Shown: positions 34,307-41,756 of the stretch, piece by piece
Layout of the letters: every line of letters starts with the position of its first letter
Position numbering within the stretch: position 1 is the first letter of the stretch
Assembly (NCBI RefSeq): GCF_000488275.1
Contig: NZ_KI530764.1
Location: 39,990 to 103,989, forward strand
DNA from: Acinetobacter brisouii CIP 110357
GTDB lineage: Bacteria; Pseudomonadota; Gammaproteobacteria; Pseudomonadales; Moraxellaceae
Direction: 5' to 3'
DNA length: 64,000 nucleotides
Program-made: the position numbers and the translations under genes
Notes under the pieces: generated by a model
Told to the model about the DNA's origin: nothing
The model's database searches: none
What the model saw: the letters and a program-made list of their open reading frames with translations, nothing else

Positions 34307-34320
34307 TTTACACGTGTAAA
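34307..34320. promoter_or_regulatory. perfect 14-base palindrome before the MDR gene
   Basis: TTTACACGTGTAAA is fully symmetrical and ends 44 bases before the ATG at 34365. It differs from the TAGT-N-ACTA sites, so a second regulator may act on the MDR gene. Confidence 0.55.
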
Positions 34321-34364
34321 ACATTAAAACATTAAAACAAAAAGCAAACCAATTGAGGTCTTAT

Positions 34365-35363
34365 ATGAAAGCAGCCTACATTAACCGTTACGGCAATATT
34401 GATGATGTGCAACTAGATGAACAATCTAAACCACTGATTACAGAAAATGATGTACTTGTTAAAATACATGCAGCAAGTATTAATCCTCTGGACTTAAGGG
34501 TTTTAGAAGGTGAATTTAAGGCAATTCAGCCTGTAAAGTTTCCTTTTATTTTAGGCAATGATTTTGCAGGTACAGTTGTTCAAGTTGGCGCAAATGTTAA
34601 ACAGTTTAAAGCTGGTGATGACGTGTATGCCAAAACTGACCAAAATGGCGCTTTTGCTGAATATACCGTAGTTCAGCAATCTTCGCTGGCTCTAAAACCT
34701 CAAAATATTTCTATGGAACTCGCAGCTTCTCTTCCTCTTGTTTCATTGACTGCATGGCAGGCCTTGGTTGAAATTGCGAAAGTTCAAGCAGGACAAAAAG
34801 TGCTTATTCATGCAGGTTCTGGCGGTGTTGGCTCAATTGCTATTCAGCTTGCGAAACACTTAGGTGCCACTGTTGCGACAACCACGAGTGGTAAAAATGC
34901 ACAATGGGTCAAAGCATTAGGCGCAGACATTACCATTGATTACAAAACAACTGATTTTGAACAAGAGCTTAAAGACTATGACGTAGTCTTAGATACGCAA
35001 GGTGGAAAAATTTTAGAGAAATCTCTAAATGTTCTTAAACGTGGTGGTCGAATTATCAGTATCTCTGGTCCACCTGATCGTGATTTCGCAGAAGCAATTC
35101 ATGCAAATTGGTTATTGAAATGTATTATTCCTCTTTTAAGTTGGTCAATCCGAAAAAAAGCTAAAAAGAGAGGAATGACTTACTCATTTTTGTTTATGCA
35201 GCCGAATGGACAACAGCTATCTGAAATTTCAAAATTAGTAGAGTTTGGGAAAATAAATCCAATCGTTGATAAGTCATATACATTTCCAGAGATTAAAGAT
35301 GCTTTACAATATGTGAATACTGGACGAGCAAAAGGTAAAGTCGTCGTAAAAATTTCAGAATAA
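34365..35363 (+). CDS. NADP-dependent MDR oxidoreductase (quinone reductase-like)
   Basis: A 332-residue zinc-independent medium-chain reductase. Residues about 1-125 are the catalytic GroES-like domain (VKIHAASINPLDLRVLEGEF, FILGNDFAGTVVQVG) and about 130-260 the NADPH Rossmann domain with AGSGGVGSIAIQLAKHLGA. Cysteine zinc ligands are absent, typical of quinone/enone reductases. The ATG at 34365 with GAGGT upstream is preferred over a TTG four codons earlier. It is divergent from the hydrolase/Old Yellow Enzyme operon and may share its inducer: both OYE and QOR enzymes reduce activated alkenes. Confidence 0.85.
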   Translation: MKAAYINRYGNIDDVQLDEQSKPLITENDVLVKIHAASINPLDLRVLEGEFKAIQPVKFPFILGNDFAGTVVQVGANVKQFKAGDDVYAKTDQNGAFAEYTVVQQSSLALKPQNISMELAASLPLVSLTAWQALVEIAKVQAGQKVLIHAGSGGVGSIAIQLAKHLGATVATTTSGKNAQWVKALGADITIDYKTTDFEQELKDYDVVLDTQGGKILEKSLNVLKRGGRIISISGPPDRDFAEAIHANWLLKCIIPLLSWSIRKKAKKRGMTYSFLFMQPNGQQLSEISKLVEFGKINPIVDKSYTFPEIKDALQYVNTGRAKGKVVVKISE

Positions 35364-35380
35364 ATTCAGGGAAAAGAGAA

Positions 35381-35404
35381 AAAAGGCATCTTTTGATGCC
35401 TTTT
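35381..35404 (+). terminator. intrinsic terminator
   Basis: AAAAGGCATC (35381-35390) pairs perfectly with GATGCCTTTT (35395-35404), loop TTTT, 17 bases after the MDR stop. Confidence 0.9.
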
Positions 35405-35475
35405 CCTCAATAAACGAGAGTAGGCTTCAATCGAATGAAAGAACTTATGGTTTTAAGTTTAGTTTTAATAAAAAG

Positions 35476-35631
35476 CTTAGGTTCATGAACCATGTTTTTT
35501 AAGTAAAATAATTTATCGAAATAAATTATTGAAAATAAACTATAAATTTTAATAATTTATTGTGAACTAGGATTTAGATAAACATAAGTTAAATAAATGA
35601 CACATGTCATTTAGTTCATTAATATTGATAT
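35476..35631 (+). repeat. intergenic repeat R2, composite
   Basis: The left part (35476-35594) is colinear with R3 at 37686-37805: GGTTCATGAAC, GAACTAG 84 bases later and AAGTTAAAT 22 bases after that, with identical spacing. The right part (35588-35631) matches R1 at 29728-29771 at 38 of 44 positions. The two matches meet at GTTAAAT, the core of the XerD half-site in R1. Confidence 0.7.
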
Positions 35632-35725
35632 AGGATAGTCTTCAAGCAGCATTCCCATCAAGATTCTTAATTTTTTCTATAAGTTACAAAGCTTTTCAAC
35701 TTTGTTTCAAGGATAAAACAGAGAA

Positions 35726-35758
35726 CTATGAAATCCTTATTCTGTAAGGATTTCATAG
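35726..35758. terminator. perfect 14-pair hairpin
   Basis: CTATGAAATCCTTA (35726-35739) pairs perfectly with TAAGGATTTCATAG (35745-35758), loop TTCTG. It lies about 100 bases after the acuI gene on the minus strand and may end that operon, although no long T-run follows. Confidence 0.55.
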
Positions 35759-35854
35759 CAGCATATAAGAGATTTAAGCTTAGGCAAATTTATTCAATGT
35801 AGAATACTCTCCCAGAACTTTAAAAGCATTTATTACACAATTGATTTTGTCGGA

Positions 35855-36832
35855 TTATAGTTTTACAACAACTCTGCCTCTTATTTTTCCATCTAAAATT
35901 TCATTTGAAATATTTAAAGCATCCGCTAACTGGATTTCAGTCGTTAATGTTTCCAATTTTGTTTTATCCAATTCTGTAGCCAGACGCTCCCACGCCTCTT
36001 TTCTTAATTCGATCGGTGCCATCACGCTATCAATTCCATATAAGGTAATTCCTCTCAAAATAAATGGAACAACCGTCGCGGGAAAATCCATTCCCCCTGC
36101 CAGACCACACGCAGCAACAGCACCGTGATATTTGGTTGCGGCACATGCATTCGCCAAAGTATGGCTACCAACAGTATCAATCACACCTGCCCAAATTTCT
36201 TTATTCAGTGGCTTTCCTGGCGAAGATAATTCCGCACGATCAATAATTTCACTCGCACCTAAACGGGTTAAATATTCAGATTCCTGAGGTCGACCTGTTG
36301 AAGCGGTAATCTCATAACCAAGATGGTTCAAAAGAATAATGGCGATACTGCCCACCCCACCATTTGCACCCGTCACCAAAATTTTTCCATCGCTTGGCTC
36401 GATACCATGCTTCTGCAATGCCATGACACACAGCATAGCGGTATACCCTGCTGTTCCAATAATCATCGTATCTTTAAAAGAAAAGACAGAAGGTTTCTGG
36501 ATAAGCCAATCCCCTGACACAGTCACCTGCTCAGCCAATCCTCCAGAATATTTTTCACCGACACCCCAGCCATTGAGTAGAACTTCGTCGCCTTCTTTCC
36601 ATGCTGGATGTTTTGATTCAAGCACTACCCCTGAAAAATCAATACCTGGAGTCAATGGAAAGCTACGCACCACTGGTGAACGCCCCGTAATGGCTAAAGC
36701 ATCTTTATAATTTAAGGTTGAATATTTGACTTCAACGGTTACTTCTCCTTCTTGCAAAGGCTTTGCTGCAATCTCTGCAATTTTTGACATGTAACCTGCT
36801 TCATCTTTCGTGATGACGATACCTTTGTACAT
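35855..36832 (-). CDS. acuI: acrylyl-CoA reductase-like MDR protein (AcuI/YhdH)
   Basis: A 325-residue MDR reductase of the YhdH/AcuI group, which reduces acryloyl-CoA to propionyl-CoA with NADPH and so removes a toxic electrophile. Seen: KYSTLNYKDALAITG, PGIDFSGVV, VLLNGWGVGEKYSGGLAEQ (diagnostic of the group), the Rossmann motif TGANGGVGSIA and the C-terminal GKIRGRVVVKL. It is 81 bases downstream of an AcuR/NemR-like TetR gene on the same strand, and a TAGAC-N5-GTCTA operator sits between them. The acuR-acuI order supports the name; the actual substrate has not been shown here. Confidence 0.82.
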   Translation of the reverse strand: MYKGIVITKDEAGYMSKIAEIAAKPLQEGEVTVEVKYSTLNYKDALAITGRSPVVRSFPLTPGIDFSGVVLESKHPAWKEGDEVLLNGWGVGEKYSGGLAEQVTVSGDWLIQKPSVFSFKDTMIIGTAGYTAMLCVMALQKHGIEPSDGKILVTGANGGVGSIAIILLNHLGYEITASTGRPQESEYLTRLGASEIIDRAELSSPGKPLNKEIWAGVIDTVGSHTLANACAATKYHGAVAACGLAGGMDFPATVVPFILRGITLYGIDSVMAPIELRKEAWERLATELDKTKLETLTTEIQLADALNISNEILDGKIRGRVVVKL

Positions 36833-36853
36833 AAAACTTCCTCTTCATTTAAT

Positions 36854-36868
36854 TAGACTACTTGTCTA
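36854..36868. promoter_or_regulatory. NemR/AcuR-type operator before acuI
   Basis: TAGAC-TACTT-GTCTA, perfect arms, 22 bases upstream of the acuI start codon. It matches the TAGAC-N-GTCTA pattern bound by NemR. A second, imperfect copy lies before the TetR gene. Confidence 0.7.
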
Positions 36869-36913
36869 GAATTAAGTAAAAAATAAATGCAAACATCTGC
36901 ATTCATTTTTTAC

Positions 36914-37558
36914 TTAATTTTTAATATGGTTGAGCTGTTCTACTCCGACAGCAAATAAGCGATAAAATGCATCTAAAGGACTGGTGGATTTAACCAAACG
37001 TGCTCTCAGAACTGCACCTTCCCATCCGATCCAAAACTGATACGCAGCTTCATCACAATCAGATTGTAGATATTGCAAATCAGACTGATACAGGCAATCA
37101 GAAACCATTTTCTCCCATACCTTAAAGATGCTTTCAATTCGGGCGATGATCTCAGTAGGTAAATAAGCAACTTCTTGACCGAGGTTCCCTAAAATACAAC
37201 CGCGTTTAAAGTCGTATTTTTGCAACTTTTCACCCGCATCATTTACAAAATTTTGCAGCCTTTTTAATGGGGAAAGATCGGTTTGACTTAAAAACTTATT
37301 CAATCGTTTCACAAAATAAAGCTCATAAGTATCTAAGACTTCTAAAATAAAAGCCTCTTTATTTGCAAAATAATGATAGAAAGACCCTTTGGGAACTTGG
37401 ACTGATTTCATCAGATCGTCCAAACTCATGGCATTCATTCCACGTTCGGTCAGTAACTCGATCCCTCGGCGGATTAACACTTCTTTCGTATCTGCATAGT
37501 TACAACCATGTTTGGTTGGTCGACCACGTGGTCTTTTGGGTAAGGAAGAATAATTCAT
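36914..37558 (-). CDS. acuR: TetR repressor, AcuR/NemR-like
   Basis: A 214-residue TetR regulator with a basic start (RPRGRPTKHGC). The helix-turn-helix at about 25-72 reads LLTERGMNAMSLDDLMK then VPKGSFYHYFANKEAFI. The motif FKRGCILGNLGQEV in the ligand domain corresponds to the conserved stretch around the redox-active Cys106 of NemR, so electrophile or acrylate sensing is plausible. It precedes acuI and both promoters carry TAGAC palindromes. The distinction between AcuR and NemR rests on the acuI neighbour. Confidence 0.8.
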   Translation of the reverse strand: MNYSSLPKRPRGRPTKHGCNYADTKEVLIRRGIELLTERGMNAMSLDDLMKSVQVPKGSFYHYFANKEAFILEVLDTYELYFVKRLNKFLSQTDLSPLKRLQNFVNDAGEKLQKYDFKRGCILGNLGQEVAYLPTEIIARIESIFKVWEKMVSDCLYQSDLQYLQSDCDEAAYQFWIGWEGAVLRARLVKSTSPLDAFYRLFAVGVEQLNHIKN

Positions 37559-37568
37559 ATAATAAAAA

Positions 37569-37583
37569 TAGACTATCTGACTA
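37569..37583. promoter_or_regulatory. second AcuR-type operator, imperfect
   Basis: TAGAC-TATCT-GACTA, 11 bases upstream of the acuR start codon. It resembles the perfect copy at 36854, and its location suggests autorepression. Confidence 0.6.
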
Positions 37584-37685
37584 GAAATATCAACAATAAG
37601 ATTATTCGATTGAAAATTTTATCTAAGCAACATCTATCTCTCTTCTGAGAGAACTTAGTCTTTTATATAAATGAACTTAAAAATC

Positions 37686-37805
37686 CTATAGGTTCATGAA
37701 CTAAAAATCTTAATATAAGTAAATTATTAAAATAATATACTGAAAATATTAAGAAATTTTTATAAATAATTTATGAACTAGACTTTAGGTCAACATAAGT
37801 TAAAT
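37686..37805 (+). repeat. intergenic repeat R3
   Basis: 120 bases colinear with R2 (35476-35594): GGTTCATGAAC at 37691, GAACTAG at 37775 and AAGTTAAAT at 37797, with the same 84- and 22-base spacings. R2 and R3 are direct repeats flanking the acuRI pair. Confidence 0.65.
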
Positions 37806-37874
37806 CCGATACACTTCATACTAACTGTATCAAGCTTAAGTTTTATAAAAGTTTGAGATTTTATTTTACTCAGT

Positions 37875-38273
37875 TTAGTTCCCCCGATAAGTTGAATATC
37901 CATAAGGACTAAGCAGTAAAGGAATATGATAGTGTTTTACCGAACCATCAGTCTGGAAAATTACAGGAACTTCTGGAAAGAAAGTATTTTGTTTATTTTT
38001 CTTAAACCAATCCCCTGTTTTAAACGTTACTTTATATATCGCATTATCTAAAGTTTTATTTTCTGGAAATAATGCAGTTATACGGCCTTGTTCATTGGTT
38101 TTTGCTTCTGAAATCTGTACCCATTTTCCATTTTTTTGTTCTTCCAAAGTCACTGTCACATCGGATGAAGGCAATCCATTTTCCAAGTTAAGTACATGTA
38201 CACTTAACGGATTTTGCGCCATTACCCAACTTGAAATAGATAAACTGCCAGCGAATAAAAATAATTTGTTCAT
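37875..38273 (-). CDS. periplasmic 5-hydroxyisourate hydrolase (transthyretin-like)
   Basis: A 132-residue transthyretin-fold protein with a signal peptide (cleavage near SSWVMA/QN). HIUase motifs are present: LSVHVLNLENGLPSSDVTVTL with the first His, AKTNEQGRI, and the C-terminal YHIPLLLSPYGYSTYRGN, where the last residue is Asn instead of the usual Ser of YRGS. Cytosolic HIUases act in purine breakdown, but exported ones (E. coli HiuH) belong to an HprRS redox regulon. The two-component system 600 bases away fits that picture. It follows the HbpS-like gene by 26 bases. Confidence 0.85.
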   Translation of the reverse strand: MNKLFLFAGSLSISSWVMAQNPLSVHVLNLENGLPSSDVTVTLEEQKNGKWVQISEAKTNEQGRITALFPENKTLDNAIYKVTFKTGDWFKKNKQNTFFPEVPVIFQTDGSVKHYHIPLLLSPYGYSTYRGN

Positions 38274-38299
38274 GTGAATCTATCCTGAATTAAATTGAT

Positions 38300-38779
38300 C
38301 TAAATTTGTTTAAGTGTGGTTGCTATGCCTTGTTGTGCACATTTATCATCTTGAATTGACCCACCTGCACCTGCGACACCAACCGCACCTAATAGCTGGT
38401 TTTTATAAATTACGGGTACGCCTCCACCTAAAAGTAATAGTTCAGGTAAACTGGTTAAATTCTGTGAATCTAAATTATTCTGTGCATTACGCATAAACTG
38501 TAATGTCGTCATTTTGCTCGAATAAGCTGTAAAAGCTTTTCTTTGCGCTGCGATTAAATTATGAATGCCTACAGTTTCATGGCGTTGACTCACCATGACA
38601 TTACCACTTTGGTCAAGAATGACCACAGCTGCTGGTTTTGTAGTATTTGTACAAGCTTTCATGACATTGATCGCAAGTTGATTCGCAATATTTAAATCCA
38701 TGACATAACTGGTTTTAGGTGCAGAATATGCGATTGAACTAAATAGAATTGCTGGAATAAATAGAAGTTTTTTCATCAT
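38300..38779 (-). CDS. exported HbpS/GlcG family heme-binding-like protein
   Basis: A 159-residue protein of the DUF336 (HbpS/GlcG) family with a signal peptide (cleavage after IAYS/A). Family signs are VVILDQSGNVMVSQRH, RKAFTAYSSK and GGGVPVIYKNQLLGAVGVAGAGG. Relatives bind heme or iron and help sense oxidative stress. It is the first gene of a two-gene unit with the HIUase, divergent from a response regulator gene, with an ATTAC-N6-GTAAT box in between. Its exact role is unknown. Confidence 0.82.
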   Translation of the reverse strand: MMKKLLFIPAILFSSIAYSAPKTSYVMDLNIANQLAINVMKACTNTTKPAAVVILDQSGNVMVSQRHETVGIHNLIAAQRKAFTAYSSKMTTLQFMRNAQNNLDSQNLTSLPELLLLGGGVPVIYKNQLLGAVGVAGAGGSIQDDKCAQQGIATTLKQI

Positions 38780-38847
38780 TTCTATGAAGCTAAATTGAGA
38801 GAGAAGTTAGCTTATGCAAAATAAAGTCGCGACTGCATGACAATTAG

Positions 38848-38863
38848 ATTACGAATTTGTAAT
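38848..38863. promoter_or_regulatory. HprR/CusR-type box
   Basis: ATTAC-GAATTT-GTAAT, a perfect palindrome of the kind bound by HprR and CusR in E. coli. It lies in the divergent gap, about 70 bases before the HbpS-like gene and 34 before the response regulator. Its position argues that the regulator starts at 38897, not 38837. Confidence 0.7.
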
Positions 38864-38896
38864 GTAGCAACAGAAAAACCCATATATTATTTTCAG

Positions 38897-39568
38897 ATGC
38901 ATATACTTATTGTTGAAGATGAAACCAAAATTGCTCAATTTCTAGCAAAAGGTTTAAACGAATCTGGTTATTTATCCAGCATTGCTTATGATGGATTGAC
39001 AGCGCTCAGCTTGCTCGAAGAGAAAAACTTTGATCTGGTGATTTTAGATGTCATGTTACCTGAAATTGATGGTTGGCAAGTCTTAAAGACTTTAAGGACA
39101 TTTTCTAAAATTCCAGTACTTATGCTGACTGCCAAAGATCATGTCCTGGATCGAGTTAAAGGCCTAGAACTAGGCGCAGATGATTATTTAATTAAGCCCT
39201 TCTCTTATATAGAATTATTAGCGCGAGTCAAAAGCCTGTTGAGACGCAGTGTAAAAACTGAGTCTGAATATTATCAAGTTGAAGATTTGATTTTATATCG
39301 GCTCGAACGTACAGTTTATCGGAACCAACAAAAAATCGATTTAAGCGCTAAAGAGTTTTCACTTTTACATTTACTGATGCAACACCAAGGTGAATTACTA
39401 ACCCGATCTCAAATTGCCTCGGAAGTCTGGAATATTAATTTCGATACAGACACCAATGTTGTAGATGTTGCGATTCGCCGCTTACGTGCCAAAATTGATG
39501 ATCATTTTCAGCTCAAATTAATTCATACTGTTCGTGGTATGGGATATCGTTTAAGCATACATAAATGA
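38897..39568 (+). CDS. OmpR-type response regulator (HprR/CusR-like)
   Basis: A 223-residue two-component regulator. The receiver domain covers residues 1-115 with the phospho-acceptor Asp51 in LVILDVMLPEIDGW, acidic pair VEDE and Lys in LIKPF. The winged-helix domain is at about 128-222 (RSQIASEVWNINFDTDTNVVDVAIRRLRAKID). An in-frame ATG at 38837 would place the palindromic box inside the gene, so I prefer 38897. It overlaps the kinase by four bases. Likely targets are itself and the divergent HbpS/HIUase genes. Confidence 0.88.
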   Translation: MHILIVEDETKIAQFLAKGLNESGYLSSIAYDGLTALSLLEEKNFDLVILDVMLPEIDGWQVLKTLRTFSKIPVLMLTAKDHVLDRVKGLELGADDYLIKPFSYIELLARVKSLLRRSVKTESEYYQVEDLILYRLERTVYRNQQKIDLSAKEFSLLHLLMQHQGELLTRSQIASEVWNINFDTDTNVVDVAIRRLRAKIDDHFQLKLIHTVRGMGYRLSIHK

Positions 39569-40944
39569 AAAACCAGCTAAGACATCTGAGTTTAACCACA
39601 CGTTTAAGTATTGCATTCAGTATTATTTGCTGCACTGTATTTTTGGGTATTGGCTTACTTTCTTATCACAACATGCAGAAGCTGTTAGCGAAACAACGCG
39701 ATCAGAATTTAACTGCACGTGTTGAGCGCATCGAAATTTTTTTACAAGATCAAGAAAGTTTTCAGATTTTAATTCAACACCCTCGCCTGTATGAAAATAT
39801 GCTGGGAAAAGAAGATAATCTTTTAATCTTAAGAAACCCGCAACACACCTTAATTGAGATTAATCCGCTGAAAGTCCATATTCCAGCTATGGCTAAATCA
39901 AAAACCATTACCTTTTTGAATAATCAATCTGAATTTGCCACAACCCGTTTGGCTTATAAAACTGTTAGGTTTAATCATCAAGATTATCAACTGATTGCTG
40001 GTACACAACTGGATGAAGCCCAATCTACTTTAGATCAGTATTTATGGAAATTGATTCTCTATAGTTTATTCGGGATTGTAATAGCAAGCCTTCTTGGACG
40101 TTGGGTAGGTTTATATTTACTCAGATCTTTAAATCATTTGATTGAACAGACACATAGAATTAATGGTACGCAGCCACACCAGCGAATCGAAGCTAAAAGC
40201 ACGAATATTGAGGTTGAGAAACTTAGTTCGGCAATGAATTCTATGTTAGAAAAAATTCAGGTTAATTATGATCAATTGGCGCGATTTTCTGAAGATATTG
40301 CACATGAACTCAGAACCCCATTAAATAATTTAATGGGTCAAACACAAATTATGCTCACGCAGCCTCGATCGCAACAAGAACTGGAACAGCTTTTATATTC
40401 ACACCTTGAGGAATATGAACGGCTAAGTAAAATGATAGACAATATGTTATTCATTGCTCGTTCTGAGCATAGTGATTATATTCTTGAGAAGGAAAATATT
40501 GACTTATCCAATCTTATTTTAGAGTTGGTCGATTACTTTGAATTTTTAGCTGAAGATAAACAAATGAAATTTGTTTTACACTTGGAAAAAGGAGTTCAAA
40601 TATATGCTAACGCAGAGTTATTAAAACGAGCTCTATCTAATTTGATCGTCAATGCTATTGATTATGGGCTTGAAAACCAAGATATTGTAATCTCAACAAA
40701 AGCGATAGCAGAATACGCCCATATCGAAATATTAACCAAAAATATTTTTATTGATAAACATCATTTGAATCATATATTTGAACGTTTCTATCAGATTGAC
40801 AGCAGTCGAAATTTCAAAGCAAAAACGGGTGGTTTAGGGTTATCAATCGTGAGATCTATCATGACGTTACATCATGGAGAAGCAAATGCATATAATAACA
40901 GCCAAGGAATTGTATTTAGCTTAAAAATTAAATCGCAGGCTTAA
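39565..40944 (+). CDS. sensor histidine kinase, heavy-metal/redox type
   Basis: A 459-residue membrane histidine kinase. Helix 1 at about 13-33 includes a Cys-Cys pair (IICCTVFLG), then a periplasmic region to about 158, helix 2 to about 180, HAMP, HisKA with the phosphorylated His near 247 (FSEDIAHELRTPLNNL) and the ATPase domain with LSNLIVNAIDYG and GGLGLSIVRS. The domain layout fits CusS/IrlS/HprS. The membrane cysteines recall redox sensing by HprS but their role is not proven. Translationally coupled to the regulator by an ATGA overlap. Confidence 0.87.
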   Translation: MKNQLRHLSLTTRLSIAFSIICCTVFLGIGLLSYHNMQKLLAKQRDQNLTARVERIEIFLQDQESFQILIQHPRLYENMLGKEDNLLILRNPQHTLIEINPLKVHIPAMAKSKTITFLNNQSEFATTRLAYKTVRFNHQDYQLIAGTQLDEAQSTLDQYLWKLILYSLFGIVIASLLGRWVGLYLLRSLNHLIEQTHRINGTQPHQRIEAKSTNIEVEKLSSAMNSMLEKIQVNYDQLARFSEDIAHELRTPLNNLMGQTQIMLTQPRSQQELEQLLYSHLEEYERLSKMIDNMLFIARSEHSDYILEKENIDLSNLILELVDYFEFLAEDKQMKFVLHLEKGVQIYANAELLKRALSNLIVNAIDYGLENQDIVISTKAIAEYAHIEILTKNIFIDKHHLNHIFERFYQIDSSRNFKAKTGGLGLSIVRSIMTLHHGEANAYNNSQGIVFSLKIKSQA

Positions 40945-41074
40945 CCAGATTATTCAAAAATCCAATTTTTCTATAAATTTCATTCAGTTTTTTCTAAAGC
41001 GAATAGAATACAACTTATCCTAAATGAAAATGTTAGAAACTATTCAAAGTTTATATTCTCACCAATAAATTTTA

Positions 41075-41515
41075 CTAAGCTATATTTTTTCGATATTGAA
41101 TAAAACCAGCATTGACCGCTACCTGATCATATAAGATTCTTGCTTGGTAGTTGGTTTCTTGAGTTAACCAGTAGACTCGAGAACAATTTTGCTTATGAGC
41201 TTCAGCATATACTGCTTCTATCAAAATTTTTCCACAGCCTTTAGCACGATTATCTGTTTTTACAAATAGGTCTTGAAGGTAACAGTAATTCCCTTCTGTC
41301 CAAGTACTACGATGAAAAATATAATGCACTAGACCAATTAACTCTTTATCTGCCTCAAGTACAAAACATCCCATCTCTTCGCATTCATCTATAAGACGAT
41401 TAAAAGTTAATTGAGAAAGCTCTGCTGTTAAATTTACCTTATAAAAGTTCTGATATCCTTCCCAAAGGCTTAGCCAGTTTTGATAGTCTTGTTTTAAAAG
41501 TTTTCTTACTTGCAT
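41075..41515 (-). CDS. GNAT family N-acetyltransferase
   Basis: A 146-residue acetyl-CoA-dependent acyltransferase. The CoA pyrophosphate loop is RAKGCGKILIEAV (about 91-103), preceded by the strand LVHYIFHRS and YCYLQDLFV. The C-terminal VYWLTQETNYQARILYDQVA is typical of small-molecule GNATs. It is a single gene, convergent with the histidine kinase. The acceptor is unknown. Confidence 0.85.
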   Translation of the reverse strand: MQVRKLLKQDYQNWLSLWEGYQNFYKVNLTAELSQLTFNRLIDECEEMGCFVLEADKELIGLVHYIFHRSTWTEGNYCYLQDLFVKTDNRAKGCGKILIEAVYAEAHKQNCSRVYWLTQETNYQARILYDQVAVNAGFIQYRKNIA

Positions 41516-41756
41516 TATCCTATCTCTTTAATTTTACTTAATTTAGTATAATACAGCTTATACGATAAAAGAGTACAATGCGTTTAAGATCTTTCCTGCA
41601 TCTTGCTTTGATCTCTTTCCCCCTGCGTCTTTAATCGAAGCAACAAAATCATCAAATAAGTTATTTCCATGAAATTTTTCTTTCTCTAATTCACACAGAA
41701 TCATGGTTTATTTTAAAAAATTACTGAAATCTTGACCCAATTTCATCGAATTCGGG

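Larger units (their letters stand above)
34002..34364. other. divergent promoter region, hydrolase operon / MDR reductase
   Basis: About 360 bases between divergent genes. They hold three palindromes listed separately (34165, 34179 and 34307) and a short ACATTAAA direct repeat just before the MDR start. Confidence 0.6.
35405..35854. other. intergenic region with repeats and a hairpin
   Basis: About 450 AT-rich bases without a gene between two convergent reductase genes. It contains repeat R2 (35476-35631) and a perfect 14-pair hairpin (35726-35758), both listed separately. Confidence 0.7.
37559..37874. other. intergenic region upstream of acuR
   Basis: 316 bases. They hold the acuR operator (37569-37583) and repeat R3 (37686-37805). 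Nothing else was recognised. Confidence 0.6.

Noticed and set aside
35568..35595. A second dif-like site in R2
   Set aside because: The right half resembles XerD (ATAAGTTAAAT) but the expected XerC half does not match; only homology to R1 and R3 is claimed.
36339..36710. 123-residue plus-strand ORF opposite acuI
   Set aside because: It mirrors the conserved acuI coding frame; no independent support.
38837..38896. Longer response regulator starting at 38837
   Set aside because: The receiver domain begins exactly at the ATG at 38897, and the ATTAC-N6-GTAAT box would lie inside the gene.
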